Of a stretch of 64,000 bases of DNA, positions 47,294 to 59,413 are shown in pieces; positions within the stretch are counted from its first letter, which is position 1; each line of letters starts with the position of its first letter. The stretch lies in assembly GCA_020726505.1 (NCBI GenBank), contig JAHLEZ010000003.1, positions 4,278,001 through 4,342,000 of the forward strand, in the 5' to 3' direction. The notes under the pieces are model-generated. The model did not search any database. It saw only the letters and a list, made by a program, of their open reading frames with translations, and was not told where the DNA came from. The translations under genes were made by a program, and so were the position numbers. This DNA is from Leptodontidium sp. MPI-SDFR-AT-0119 (taxonomy: Eukaryota; Ascomycota; Leotiomycetes; Helotiales; Leptodontidiaceae).

Positions 47294-47896
47294 TAGCCTC
47301 GCCATCCAAACCAGAAATGTCCGCTCGAAAGACAATACTAGCAGACAGCTAGCACTCGATTAGCTAGTTTTTCGTGGAAATGATATACGAATTATGAGAT
47401 TTATGAGGATCATGATATTGTATATTGTTGTATCTCCTTAGGTGCTATAAGCGCCCTCCCTATGGGCACGTGCCGCTATGCCTAAAAGGGCAGGACTATC
47501 AGTTATCGAATAGGGTGTTCTAGCCTGAACAACACACTAATTCTCTTCAGGAGGGCGCTCCTGGTGGCACCTAAGGGTATAGACTGATTGTACTGTTCAG
47601 TGGGTTTGCGATGAAGATGAAACATGTAAAACTATTCTCTTAATGGAAATTTTTTACACAATTTAACTGAATATCTTGGGCCTCTCAAAATCAACTCAGC
47701 ACCCAGGCTCTGCTGACCCCATTGGTGCTTTTCTCTTCCTTCAATGCAAGATGCCCCACTTCATATGTAAGCAACAGCGACAGCACCTGTGATACCATAC
47801 CTCAAGTTTAGGAAGATCCATCGTATCCGCCATTAACCATTAACCCTACCTACCCACTTACGTACTAGTAAGAGCGTAGCTTCACGCTCGAATTCC
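47294..47896. other. Upstream region of the HET-ankyrin gene
   Basis: About 600 bases between the transposon end and the ATG of the HET-ankyrin gene. It contains a short palindromic element (47436-47576, listed separately) and presumably the promoter. No gene is seen. Confidence 0.45.
47436..47576. mobile_element. Candidate MITE-like palindromic element
   Basis: 141 bp whose ends form an imperfect inverted repeat: CCTTAGGTGC....AGCGCCCTCC on the left and GGAGGGCGCT....GCACCTAAGG on the right, about 20 of 24-27 positions pairing. TAT occurs just outside both ends (47431-47433 and 47579-47581) but is separated by two bases, so a target duplication is uncertain. No coding capacity. Confidence 0.45.
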
Positions 47897-50616
47897 ATGG
47901 CTGTGCCTATGTCTTATTCTTATTCTGACTCAGCTCTTCGGCCATCCTTGGACGAGATCCGCTTGCTTCGCCTGCTCCCAAATAAGGATGAAGATGCACC
48001 CCTTCGATCCCAGCTCTTCAAATGCATTCTACAGGACTCGGGAAGACGAACACATCCTTATGATGCTCTGTCATATGTATGGGGCGATTCGGCCAATCCA
48101 AAGTCCATTTTCATAGGCAAGCATACCTTATCGGTGACTGTGAATCTACACAAGGCTCTGTCACGTCTCCGACATCACTCTATCGAACGGATCTTGTGGG
48201 TGGATGCTATTTGCATCAATCAAGAGGACACATCCGAGAAGGAGCAGCAGATTCAAATCATGGCAACCATTTACGCTTTAGCAAGCCTTGTGGTTGTCTG
48301 GATTGGAGATGCGGCTGAGAATAGCGATGAAGCGCTGGAAGAGATATGCCATCTTGCAAGATACAAGAATTCGTCCAATTCTCCACGTCCTGAATGTACC
48401 CAAGAGAACGCGGTCCTTGCACTTCTTCTACGCCGGTGGTTTCGACGCATCTGGGTCAGATTTTAATTTCTACAGTCTCTTGAATAGTTATTAACTACAT
48501 GCAGGTACTGCAAGAAGTTGCCGCCGCACGACATATCCTGGTAATGTGTGGTTCCATGGAGATCGACGGATATGCCTTCTGCTTAGGCGTCAGGTCCTAC
48601 GACTTTATGAACTCGAATCCGCAATTGCAGGGTCTGATAAATTCCGTAATCTACCTGATTGAGGGGGCCATCTTCCGACGTGGTTTCGTAACAACTTCGT
48701 CAGGACGCTCTTCTCTAGACATATCTACCCTTGGTGAGCTGATGGATATGTATCATACCCATGAGGCTACTGAGCATCACGACAAGATATATGCTTTGCT
48801 GGGCATGAGTATTGACGACCTCAGTAAAGCTGGTCTGTCGCCTGATTATGGCCTCCCGTGGGAGGACTTGTTCCGGAACCTTGTCAAGTTCCTCCTCCAT
48901 GATGACGTTTCGGTGGAAATTTTGGCCCCGAATGAGACCGCGCTGATAAAGTCTCAAGGCTGCATACTTGGCTGGGTAGGTTCAGTCCAAAGGGAGATGC
49001 CTGGGGTTGACAGTCCAGGCTTCTACCTTTTTATCGATGACGCTGGTGTGCTACGCAACTGGAGGGAGGGAGAAGCTGATAACCAGTGGATCCCTCACGC
49101 CTCAGCGAAAACGGTCCGAGATGGCGACCTGATCTGCCTTCTTCAAGGAGCCTCGAACCCTTCAATTGTAAGGCCACATGATGGTTACTTCAATGTTATT
49201 CTGATCGTGGCTCCTCCTGTAAAGGATCTCTACGAGTCTTTTCAACTCACATTGACTCGTCAATGCAATCTGACGCTGCTCTGGGACTGGGGGAAGCTAC
49301 CTCTTGAGTCGGAAGATCTAGCACAAGACGAGCGCTTGTTCCAAACGGGCCTTTTGAAGTCAGAGGTTTCCAAGGTTGTAGTGGAAAGCCGCTTGGATGA
49401 AGCAACGAGAAGAATTAATTTTGCGATGGCTATAAACAACCGGAATATGGACTTGGATGAAAGGGCACAAGACCAACTTCAGAAAGCAATGAAAGGCTAT
49501 GAAAGAACAGCCGCTGAGGGGGACGAACTTCTTGTGAAGGAGCTCATTGAGATGGGCGAAGTTCACGATGACTTTGAGCAAGAGCAGAACCTCATGCTTT
49601 GGATAGCAGCACATGGGGGGCACAAGACTATGGTGAAGTTACTTCTTGGGACTGGGAAGATCGATGTCAACGCTATTCACAGGCGCCATGGGACTACCCC
49701 ATTGCTAGTGGCAGCAAGAATGGGCCATATTGCCGTCGTGGATTTGCTGCTCCAAGGGAAGGCTAATAAGAATGCAGTCGAACGTTTCAGCAACCGGACA
49801 GTACTCCAAGTTGCAGCTCAAGAGGGCCACCTTGCCATCGTAGAGCGGCTGCTCCAGGAGAAAGTCGAAGTGAACGCCGCGGATATTAAAAAACCTGGTT
49901 ATCGGACAGCCCTCCAAGCAGCGGCAGAAGGAGGGCACCTAACCATCGTCCACCGGCTACTTCAAAAGGAAGCCGAGGTCAATGCACCTCCAGCAGTATT
50001 TAGTGGACGAACCGCTCTTCAAGCAGCAGCGGAAGGTGGCTACCTTGCCGTCGTGGAGCGGCTACTCCAGGGGAATGCCGACGTAAATGCAGTAGCAGGA
50101 ACACAGAATGGATGCACAGCACTCCAAGCAGCAGCAGAAGGGGGGCACCTCGCGATTGTCGAACGGCTACTCCAAGAGAACGCCGATGTTAGTGCAAGAG
50201 GGGCATGGGGCCGGACAGCCCTCCATTCCGCAGCGAGAGCCGGCCATCCTGTCGTCGTGAAGCGGCTACTTCAAGCAAATTCCGGCGTTAATGCAATGAC
50301 AGAAACATCCGGTTCACTCACACCACTCCAAGTAGCAGCAAAGGAGGGCCACCTTGATGTTGTAGAGGAGCTCCTCCAAGGAGGTGCCGATATTAATGCA
50401 ACAGGAAAGATTTACAATAAGACGGCACTTTATATCGCAGCGAAAAGTGGCCACCTCGCGGTTGTAGAGCGCTTGTTTCAACAGCATACCGACATTGATA
50501 TACTATCAGGGGCTTGTAATGGGCATATGATTCTCGCAGGCGCAGAAAAGGGGGGTAGTCTGACTGTGATCGAATTTATCCGCGGTCACTTAAGCAAGCT
50601 CGGTGTCGATATATGA
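47897..50616 (+). CDS. HET-domain protein with C-terminal ankyrin repeats
   Basis: Two exons, 47897-48454 and 48505-50616, around a 50-nt phase-0 intron, giving 889 residues. The splice restores the HET motif RRWFRRIWVLQEVAAARHILVMCG. The HET domain (about residues 50-200) also shows PYDALSYVWGD, ILWVDAICINQED and LVVVWIGDAAEN, and DKIYALLGMS follows later. A linker of about 300 residues leads to nine or ten ankyrin repeats (about residues 555-885) with a 34-36 residue period and consensus TALQAAAEGGHLAIVERLL. Three consecutive repeats are nearly identical; the last is degenerate. The layout (HET effector plus a repeat domain without an obvious NTPase between) fits a fungal self/non-self or damage sensor, by inference from the families. 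The donor GTCAGA is weak, but the join is well supported by the motif. Confidence 0.93.
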
Positions 50617-51293
50617 AAGCTAATCGTAACCGAACAGTGATATTTTAGGGTAGCCCAAAGAGCTCTACGAACTATGATATCACAGTACTATACTCTCTTG
50701 TAGGAAATCAGGAAAGATAAATTTGCAAGCGACTATTATAGCAAGCTTTAATGTGAGTTAGGTAGGTATAAGGGCAACAAACTATACCAAAGAATCTAGA
50801 AAGCAGTGTCTACCGGGGCTCAGGTATCAACTAAGATGATGTGTACCTGTGGTTGAACACAGACAGTGGCTTGATGTTGAGATACTCTCCAGGCTTACCT
50901 TCATATCTCAATATCTTCATATAGCCTCCACATTGATTAATTGCTTGTATTCACCTCCATTAAACCAAAAGTCTCATTGCTAATGAATGGGTAATGTAGG
51001 AATTAAGGAAGTAAGCAACGGCATTCCATTGTGACCTGGTCTTGACTTTAGACTGATCAACTTAACCCTCCCGATTTTCAAAGCGTTCTTGGTATTGTTC
51101 ACGCTTTAAGGGTCGATTGAAAGCTGAGCATCTCATTAAGAACTTTTCGAAGAGGCCTGCCCTGGAGCTGTTAAGCGAAGACCCCCCTAAACCTCGATTT
51201 CCCTACCTCTTCTCCCTCCCTCCCTCGAAACTCCTCACCACGTCCAATATCCAGTCTTTTTGCATTGCACAACACAACTTCATCAAGCCGATG
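50617..51293. other. Intergenic region, HET-ankyrin to 2EXR gene
   Basis: About 680 bases. An open frame extends upstream of the 2EXR ATG from about 51117 but has no in-frame ATG before 51294. No other gene is seen. Confidence 0.4.
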
Positions 51294-52135
51294 ATGGCTG
51301 CCTACAGTCTAGCACCTGGTGGTACCATTCCAGTCCATAATAAGACAGCTGGTATCATTCCCGCCGCATTGTCTCCCACATCACTTGTTCACCTTGGAGA
51401 TGCTAGAGTTGAGCTTATCAAGGGCGAATTCATTGTCGATTCATGGGTAAGTATTGGAAAATGTTTGAAGGAGTAGGTATAAATAACAGCTTTACAGGGA
51501 GAACAACTCATAAACGGAAATGTCATCAAGGCAGAAGATACTGAGCCCAAGTTCCCCCTCTTCGCCAAACTGCCAACGGAGCTTCAAGACAAGATCCGGA
51601 GTCACTGCATCCCCTTGCTCCCGCGTAAAGTAGATGTCACGGATACGGATGGGTAGTAAGTGTATCTTGTGAGGTGTTAGCTGTTGCTTTGTGGTGCAGA
51701 GAAATAATATTAGTTAGCTACCCTGGTCCTGGCAGAAACAAGTCTGTCGTCATGACAAGAATCAACAAGAGAACACGAACAGACACCACCACCTTCTACG
51801 GTTATGTCAGACCCCAGAGCCCTAAAGTTTCCAACAGTTCATTCCTGTTCAACCCCGAAGTCGACAAGCTCTTCCTGTCTCACGAAGACCTCCGCGCCAC
51901 TCGTTGGACCAAGACAGATGTTCGCAAATGCCTTGAGGCTGCAGATGTTCTGGGAAGAGTCAGATCCGTTGCCTTGGATGCGAATAAAGGTTATCATACT
52001 GGCTGGATGGAAAATTTCAAGCTGTACACTGCGTTGGAGCTTGTCTTTGTTATCATCGATCACCTAAACATTGAGGCAGGAAGTGAGGTAGGACCAAGCA
52101 GGAATAGATGTGGCGCCTACGGAATGAGGTTGTAG
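51294..52135 (+). CDS. 2EXR-domain fungal protein
   Basis: Proposed exons 51294-51446, 51498-51655 and 51718-52135 (242 residues), with introns of 51 and 62 nt (GTAAGT...ACAG and GTAAGT...TTAG). The diagnostic segment is FPLFAKLPTELQDKIRSHC followed by IPLLPRKVDV, the start of the fungal 2EXR motif (an F-box-like LP.E.R.KIW variant found in large families in Pezizomycotina). The last exon shows FLFNPEVDKLFLSHEDL and VRSVALDANKGY, which match the usual second half (NPE.D.LYL, IR.LALD). The function of these proteins is unknown. The third exon's join skips a nearer acceptor that would give an immediate stop. The C-terminus (after IIDHLNIEAGSEV) may be mis-modelled if another intron exists. Confidence 0.7.
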
Positions 52136-52482
52136 ACTATTAAGTGTGGTAGATCATCTTATGCTGCAAAGACGAGAGGCATAGATAGGACAGGAAGGGG
52201 GCAAGAAAACTCGGAATCACTACTACTCGCGCTACGAACATCAAGCACAACGAGAAGCAATCAAGAAAAACAATTAAGCGAATGTTGTCTTCCCCCTCTC
52301 GCCTTCCCATCCCTCTCCTCTACCTACCAGCAACAACGAACAAAAAATCATACACTAAGAAAAGATAAACGAACAAAACTAATGTGATGAAACAAAGATA
52401 TATCAGATCAAGAAAAGCCCCTCATCTCCAATCCCCATCCCACGCTCGCGACTTGCATCAGAGCCAGATCAGACAAACTACT
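52136..52482. other. Convergent intergenic region
   Basis: About 350 A/C-rich bases between the 3' ends of the 2EXR gene and the giant zinc-finger gene. No gene is seen. Confidence 0.5.
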
Positions 52483-55400
52483 CTACTTCCTCGCCTTCTT
52501 AGGCGTATTCTTCCTAGGCATCTCCCCATCTCCATCCCCCTCATCCCCCTCCTCCTCCTCAACATCCTCAAACCCATCAACCTGAATATCTTCCTGAACA
52601 ACTTTCCTAGTTCTCCCAACCTTCCTCGGCGCCGCACCAGTAGTGGCAGCCATACCCCTCGTTGTCCTTCTCGTCATACCACTCTTACTGGCCTCTCTGC
52701 CATCAAACTCACCACCCCCTTCTACCTCTTCCGCAATCATCACTGGCCGTCTCGTCATCTCAGGACTCCCCGCCCTCTCACTAGCCATACGCATCTTCTT
52801 CGTCTCGCGCTTCGATGGCGAGCGAACGAGGTTCGAGAAGCCGCCGCCGGACATGGTGTCTTCGGAGTCTTCCATTGCGGATTTCTTGCGCTTGAAGCCT
52901 GTCGGGGGAGCGCGTTCTTTGACACTACGTGCTCGGCGTGGAGTGGGGAGTTTCTTGAGGGAGGGGGGAGCTGGTGAGGGGAGGAAACCGGCTTGGTTGG
53001 CGTCATCGTCATCACCTGGAATATCATCGCCTCCTCCACCTCCTCCCAAACCACCTGAATCAGCTCCTCCTGGGCCTCCTGCACCTCGGATACCACCCAG
53101 AGTTCCTCCAGGAATTTGGCCATTGTCATATTTGACATGAGCAGGGTCGGGTACATAGTTGCAGGCTTTCTTACGTACAGCCAAAGCAGCCGCTTGTTGA
53201 CCAATATGGACAGCGACAATCGCGCTCCGTCGTTCCTCATCTTTCTCAGCTTTAGACAGCGCCGCTTCCGCCTCGTCGACCTTCTTCCGAGCAGCGGCGA
53301 CGGGGTCAGGAACAGAGGCTCCTTCAACAACAGGGTTAGCGTCTTCGGCATCGGCGAGGGCGGCTCTCAGTTGGACTAGGTCGCTCCTTTGTTTTCGGAT
53401 GGCCTCTGTGGCGTGCTTGAGGTTATACTCTTCCTTCGCCCGTTTAATTCTGGAGAATAATGTTAGTATGCCACTCAAGAGTTTTCAGATGTTTGCATTT
53501 AGTTGACGTACCCCAGCTGATTGTCCATTTGATAGATTAGTTTATGTTCTTTTTCCTCCCATTCTCTTTCAGCTGGAGTCTTTGGCTGATGTGGTCTTGT
53601 TGTTTGATCCTGCGTACCAGCATTGCCTGAAGCATCTACCAGATTCTGGAGGATCGCGTGGGCTTCTCTGAAAGCAGGTAGGCGCCTTTTGAACTCGGCT
53701 AGTGGTGCGTTAAGAGCGTCGCTGTGGCAGACTGGGTGACCGTTCACTTTCTCTCCGTGATGGTGATAATGAGCAAGAAGGTCGTCGGCGTCGTTGGCAA
53801 GAGAGAGTCTTTCAGGACATCTATGTTTACTAGGGAGCGGGAATGGACATTGGAATGTGACTGGCGCGGTTGCTGAATTGCCAGCGGTGTGGGTTGCGAA
53901 ATGCTTGACCATTTGCTGTCGAGTCATGTTTCCGAGTACTTGCGGACAACCGTTAACTGGGCAGTGTCCCACGTTTGTGGCCTCGCTACAACCTGTTGGT
54001 GGAACGAGACCGGCGTGTGTGGCGAAGTGATCCCGCACAACCATTCTAGAATGGTTACCAAGTCTGAAGCGACACCCCTGGATGGGGCAATTCATCATGT
54101 CATAGCTGTCTACACTATGAGCGTCATCAAACGTTTCGTTCGCATGTTGATAAAGATGGTCTTGTAGAGATCCTCTGGAGAGGGCGTCAAGATCTCTAGG
54201 GGCGGCTGCCGTCAACCCGGAAGTGTCTTTGCCGTGTATCCTGCGGAAGTGGTCTACGATATCTTGCCTGCTGTGACTTTTCAAATTGATTTGACACAGA
54301 TAGCAAGTAGCGTCTCCAGCCAAATCAGCAAAGTTTGGGAAGCATCTGTCGAGCTCATCTCCCTCCTGCTCACGTTCGAGGACAGCTTGTTCACGGGCTA
54401 ACATCGCATTTTCCTGGGCTCTGAGCTCGCTTTGCCGAGCTCGAACATCAGCTAGGTCGATGGCATTCTTGAGCCTTTGCGATTCGACAGCTACTAGTAA
54501 GTCAGTCTCTGATCAGAGGTATCTTTGCACTGCAATAAACGTACCTTCCGACAGTTTATAGGCAGGGTTGTCATCGGCCGCTAATGAAACGGGCTCTCTA
54601 CGGTAACACTCATTGTTGTGGGAAGCCAGTCCACGTGCAGATAGACCTGCGAGCTTCTTGCCACAACGTTTGCAATTCGTTCCTGCAGCACCTCCAGGAA
54701 CTCGGCAGCGCTTGAAGTGTTCATGCTGCTCCTGAGCGTCAAGAAAACTGAGATCGAGTCTGCATCGGATGCAGAATTGTCCATTCCCACACAGGTCATG
54801 CTCCCTGATATTCTCGGAAGCGGGTGTTCTTTCTTTCCCACAATTCTGGCAGATAATGGGGTCTGGCATTCCGGGTTCCCGGACAGATGTATTGCGAGTA
54901 CATACTCGATCATGGTGAGCCTTTTCAGCAGGAGCACATGCCAGCACATCAAAACCGCATCGATCGCAGAACTTCAATGCACCAGGAACATGGCTCGCAA
55001 TATGGGTGGTGACATCTTCTGCAGATTTGCTTCTTAACTCCAAGTTACAGATTGGACACCTGGTATCTTCCCAAAATTGGAGGATGTCTTGGCTTTCTTT
55101 CTTGGCAAAGTCGGCAAGTAGATGATTTCTCTTTTGCTCAAAGGTGAAGAGAGCCCATGTCTCATTACACATTGGACAAGTACCAACAGAATTGAGTTGA
55201 TCGATATGGTCTTTAAAGTGCGCCGCTTTGGAATCGTTGTCATATGCTTTGAATGTCATGTTACAGATCGGACAGCCAATCTCCCTCTCGAGGGCGTGAT
55301 TCAGAAGTTTTCGGTTCTCCTTGCGAAGCTGCATGATATCTGTCGGCGTGAGGTGTTGGGTGAAGACTGTGGGCATGCTTGGCCCTGCTGTGATGGCGAG

Positions 55401-58400
55401 CTCTAAATTGTCACCATAAAGTGGCGCTGCTGGCGCATAGCCCGGCTCTATGACTGACTGGTCCTGGGTCCAGGATCTTTGCTGTAGAGTGTTTTGGGCT
55501 GTGTGGTTGAGCATCCACTCATCGAATTTCGGAACTTCAGTAGTTCCGAACACTGGGGGCTTTGCACCTGGTATACGACGAGGTTCATGAGGAGGCTGAA
55601 CGACTGGTGGTGGTTCATCACTGGTATACTTGCTGTTCCCGTAACCGTTGTCGTTTTCATTCCCGCTGTTATTGTTCATATGAAGGTCATGGTGATGGTA
55701 ATGGCCATAGAGATAGTCATGAGAAGGAGCAAGAGGCTTGGGTTGGTCAGATATGGGTATGTGTGGCGCCATGCCACCTGGTTTGACAGACGACGGTATA
55801 TCAAGAATACCCCACGGTTCAGTAGAGTCAATTACTACAAGCAATTAGTAAGACGCCGAATCACAGGACGAGTTACTTACTGCACGGAATACCGTCGCTA
55901 CGCTTCACTATCAACGTGTTATGATGGAAGTAGTCAAAAACATGTTTTCGCCACGAGTCCTCGGTTGTTTGACGGTTGATGACGAATCGCTGGTTGGTTC
56001 GAGGAATGATGATCTCGAAGTTCTCTGGGTAGTCGTCATCGCCATCACCATAGAGCATTACAAGCATGTCTCGAAAAGAGTCGAGAGATGAATCGACTGT
56101 GGCATCCCACGTCTCGTTCGTGTGGTCGACATCCATGTCGCCAAGATCAGAAGTGCTGTCGTCGATTATGGTGAACTGTTTCCACTCTGGTCGAAACCAG
56201 ATGCAATTTGTGGACTTTCTAATAGACTCGCTTTGGAACCACGCCTTCAAAGAATCTTCTAGGGCCATACTCCTTGGAGCGTTGGGGTCGTTGTCGTCGT
56301 AGTAGAATATGTGAGAGTCAACGTTGTTCTCTCGGTTCTCTGCTGTGTACCAGGCTCTGAAAGTTGTTGGTGGAGAGGTATAATTTTGAGCTTTGTCAAA
56401 AATCACAGCTTGAGACAGTTCTCGAAGTGCTTTGGCAAGCCCTGTAAAATCTCTTGGCTGAAAAGTACCATAACGGTGAGTGCCGGCAAGGCGGATACCC
56501 ATTCCTTTGCTGAGATCTGTACTGGCTGGAGGTATATTTCCACACACAGTAAACGCCTGATCCGAATAGCGGGAGAAATATCCCGTGATAGTATCCCAAA
56601 AGTCCTGTGTTATTTCCATTCCCCCGTACCCCAGATCCGTGTTGAAATTAACGCTTTGAGGGGGACGAAGTGAGCCGAGGGGATAATGCACCAACATAGC
56701 TGCAAAGAAAGCATCCTGGAGTTGATTCATTCCATATCGGTCGTCGAGGGGCGTTGGGAGTTTCCAGTACGATTCCCTGCCGGGCCTCCTCAAGATGACA
56801 TAATGCCTGAGATCGTCTGGGGGTGCAAGTCTTTTGGCTGAGACTTTTGCGCACTTGCGAACGAACACAGGCCATGGGTAGGTGTTGGGGTCGCCAGGGA
56901 CATTCTTGATGAATCTCTCAAACCGGTTTGCGATTGTAGCAGCGGACACATTAATGGATCTCGGAGGGTTTGTATCATGCAAATCCACAGTAAATGTCCA
57001 GCCATCGACATTTGACAAGCCGAGGAGAGCAAGCGCACTCTCCTTAAACGAGGTCACATTTTTCTCTGCCTCTATCCGCCCACTATACCCGTAGATGAAA
57101 GACGGGCCAGTGGAAATGACGGGACTTGTGGGAGGAGTTGACGATTTCGGATTGGCTAGCTTAGCCCTAGATGGAGGTGGACGATTACCGTGAGGAATGT
57201 GAGCTGGAGGCGGTGCTGGTGGTGCTGGTATAGGCGGATTGGGCAGGACCTCGAATGGCGTGAAGCTCGGAGCTGCATCATCGCTGGAAAGGCGAACAAC
57301 AGCAGCCCAATCTTCTTCTCCGCGAAATAAAAGGGGCTGGATATCTTCTAAATATTGCTCCTCCAATGAGGCCTTCCTGATCCGGACCGTGTGGCTGAAG
57401 TCGAGAGCATGTGACGCTCCATCAACACGGTTTAGTTGGTTCGAGTAGAAATCAACTGCAAATTCCCAATGTGACCTGGGATCTAGACCAAGAAGCTTCA
57501 GAGCTTGCTTACCGAAGTCCGAACTTGTTGGTATGGTTTGGGCACCTCGACTTCCCCAGTATATTGGCGCAGTTGCCAGCCTTGGCTTGGGAACAAGGAA
57601 TCTGGGATTTTTGATTTGTGCGCTGCTGGGTCCGCCGCTTGATGGCGGCCAGAAAGCAGCTGGCGCCGTTGTGGTCTGGTGTACAACAACAGTCCATCCG
57701 CTTCCTTGGAACACCCGCTTATGGATATCTAGGTATTGCCGAAGATTTGTTGTCAGGGGGAAAAGAATTGTGTGGTCCAGTGGGGCTCCAGCTTCCTTGG
57801 TTGTTTTTTCGTGCTGCCTCGAGTACAAGCTCACAGACACTGCTGTTGCCGCTTCAGATGGAAACAGCTTTTTAATGGCCCTGGTGAAGGACCCGGCATT
57901 GTCTTCGAACGCCTGGGGTGCACCGCCAGGATATGCGTGTAATTCTCTGATTGCCCGCTTCAACGATGGAGTAGATACTTGGGGAAGGGTTGGTAGATGT
58001 GTTGCGTCTTTGTTGTTTTTGGGTCGAACTTTCGGCAGCTTTGTGAGATCGAGTGTATCTCTGCCACTGCGGCTCCGTAGTGGAATGATGAATGGATCGG
58101 TATTGATTTCACCGTTCGTTCGAAGGTGATAATAATCGACAGATAAAATACAGTTTTCAAGTTGGTTTGAAATCCTAGCCTTCAGGTGCGACTCGTAAAT
58201 CTTGTTGAAATCAGAAGATCGTACAACGAAACTCGTCGCAAAAGGTTTGACGATTGTTTCCTTTAAATCTTCTGAATTGTCAAACTGGTCGACAACAATG
58301 GCCCATGCCGAGTCTGGATGCAGATCGAGAGCTTTCAGAGCAGCCCGCCGAAATTCGTCTGCGGGAACCTCGTTGTCTATAGCCTCAAGTTTGATACTGG

Positions 58401-59413
58401 CGCCATACCGACTGTACAGATAACGATTGCTAGAGGTTCCACCACCTCCTCGTATACGAAGAAGATCTCCGGTTGGCTGTACAGGCTGTCGGGCGCGGTG
58501 TTGATGGCTTGGGCCATGCCTGACGGAGTTTTGCCCTGGAGGCTGTGAATTTTCGTCAACTGGCTGCGGGATGTTCGGGACAATGACTTTTGGTCCTTGT
58601 GTGTGTTAGTGAAAGGTTGAAAGTTGCGGAGATTCCGGCATAAGACTTACTGCGAAGCATTGGAAAGCCAAAGCTTCTCTCATGGTAACAATCGAGAAAC
58701 TGGAGCGCTTTTTCCGAGTAAATAATCCGTTGAACTCTTGGAGCTTCCTCCTCGTCATCGGGTGGATCGTCGATGTCCATTTCACAGTTTGTGACGTTCT
58801 TCAGAGTCAACGGTTCGATCGGCAGTTCAAAGTGCAGCATGGTGAGTTTCGTAGCGAGATTGTCGTGTATATGTTCGAAAGGACCTCCGGGTCCCATGGC
58901 CTTTTTGTAGAGTTCAGTGTTCTCCCTCTGTAGTTCCAAAGCTAGATCCTCGGTCTTTGGTGGTAGTAACTGCAAGGCCTTGAAACTACGATCCTCGATC
59001 CCAAGTTCTTTTAGGAGTTTCAAGACAGACTTCTTCTTGTCCTGGAGCAGCGCCACGATCTCTTCTCGCTTCTTGATCCATTCTGCATCGGTTGGCTTGA
59101 TGTCTGGATTATACGCTTCTCTGGCGACAACATCTAGAATCCTCTCAGTCTCCGCAACTCTAGAGGCCTCGTCGACAGCTTTCGCCATCCGGATTTGGTG
59201 CTCTGCGCGCTCTTCCGCTGTCATGGGCGGAGGAGAAGGTGTTGCTGCTCCTTGGTCTACCTCGGGGTCGAATTTTTCCTCTGTTGACGCGAATGGATTC
59301 CAGCTGCGTCTTTTGGGTTTCTCTTGTTCCTCACTATCACCCCCTACTCCTCGTTTCTTGCCTCTCCGTACTGAACCATCCCCGGAACCATCAGCTGGAG
59401 GATAGCCCGCCAT
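52483..59413 (-). CDS. Giant multi-zinc-finger, coiled-coil protein (unrecognised)
   Basis: Five exons on the minus strand: 58651-59413, 55881-58595, 54545-55834, 53512-54493 and 52483-53449, with introns of 55, 46, 51 and 62 nt. Every junction keeps frame (6,717 nt, 2,238 residues). Residues 1-254 are disordered, then charged and helical. Residues about 330-1150 contain recurring modules in which a helix with A-L-LLGLD is followed by a W-x-V/F-x-V strand (AWAIVVD, GWTVVVH, HWEFAVD, DWAAVVR, GWTFTVD, PWPVFVR). Exon 3 has a Pro/His/Asn-rich linker, then a Cys/His series (CPICNMTF, CPMCNETW, CPICNLEL, CDRCGFDV, CQNCGKER, CIRCRLDL, CKRCGKKL). Exon 4 opens with a coiled coil (ENAMLAREQAVLEREQEGDEL), then more Cys/His units (CYLCQINLKSH, CPIQGCRF, CPVNGCPQ). 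Exon 5 is a second coiled coil, a Gly-rich stretch and a basic tail with nuclear-localisation-like clusters (GFKRKKS, KRETKKMR, PKKARK). A nuclear scaffold or DNA/RNA-binding role is only an inference. The start is the ATG at 59413; the frame upstream lacks ATG. Confidence 0.82.
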
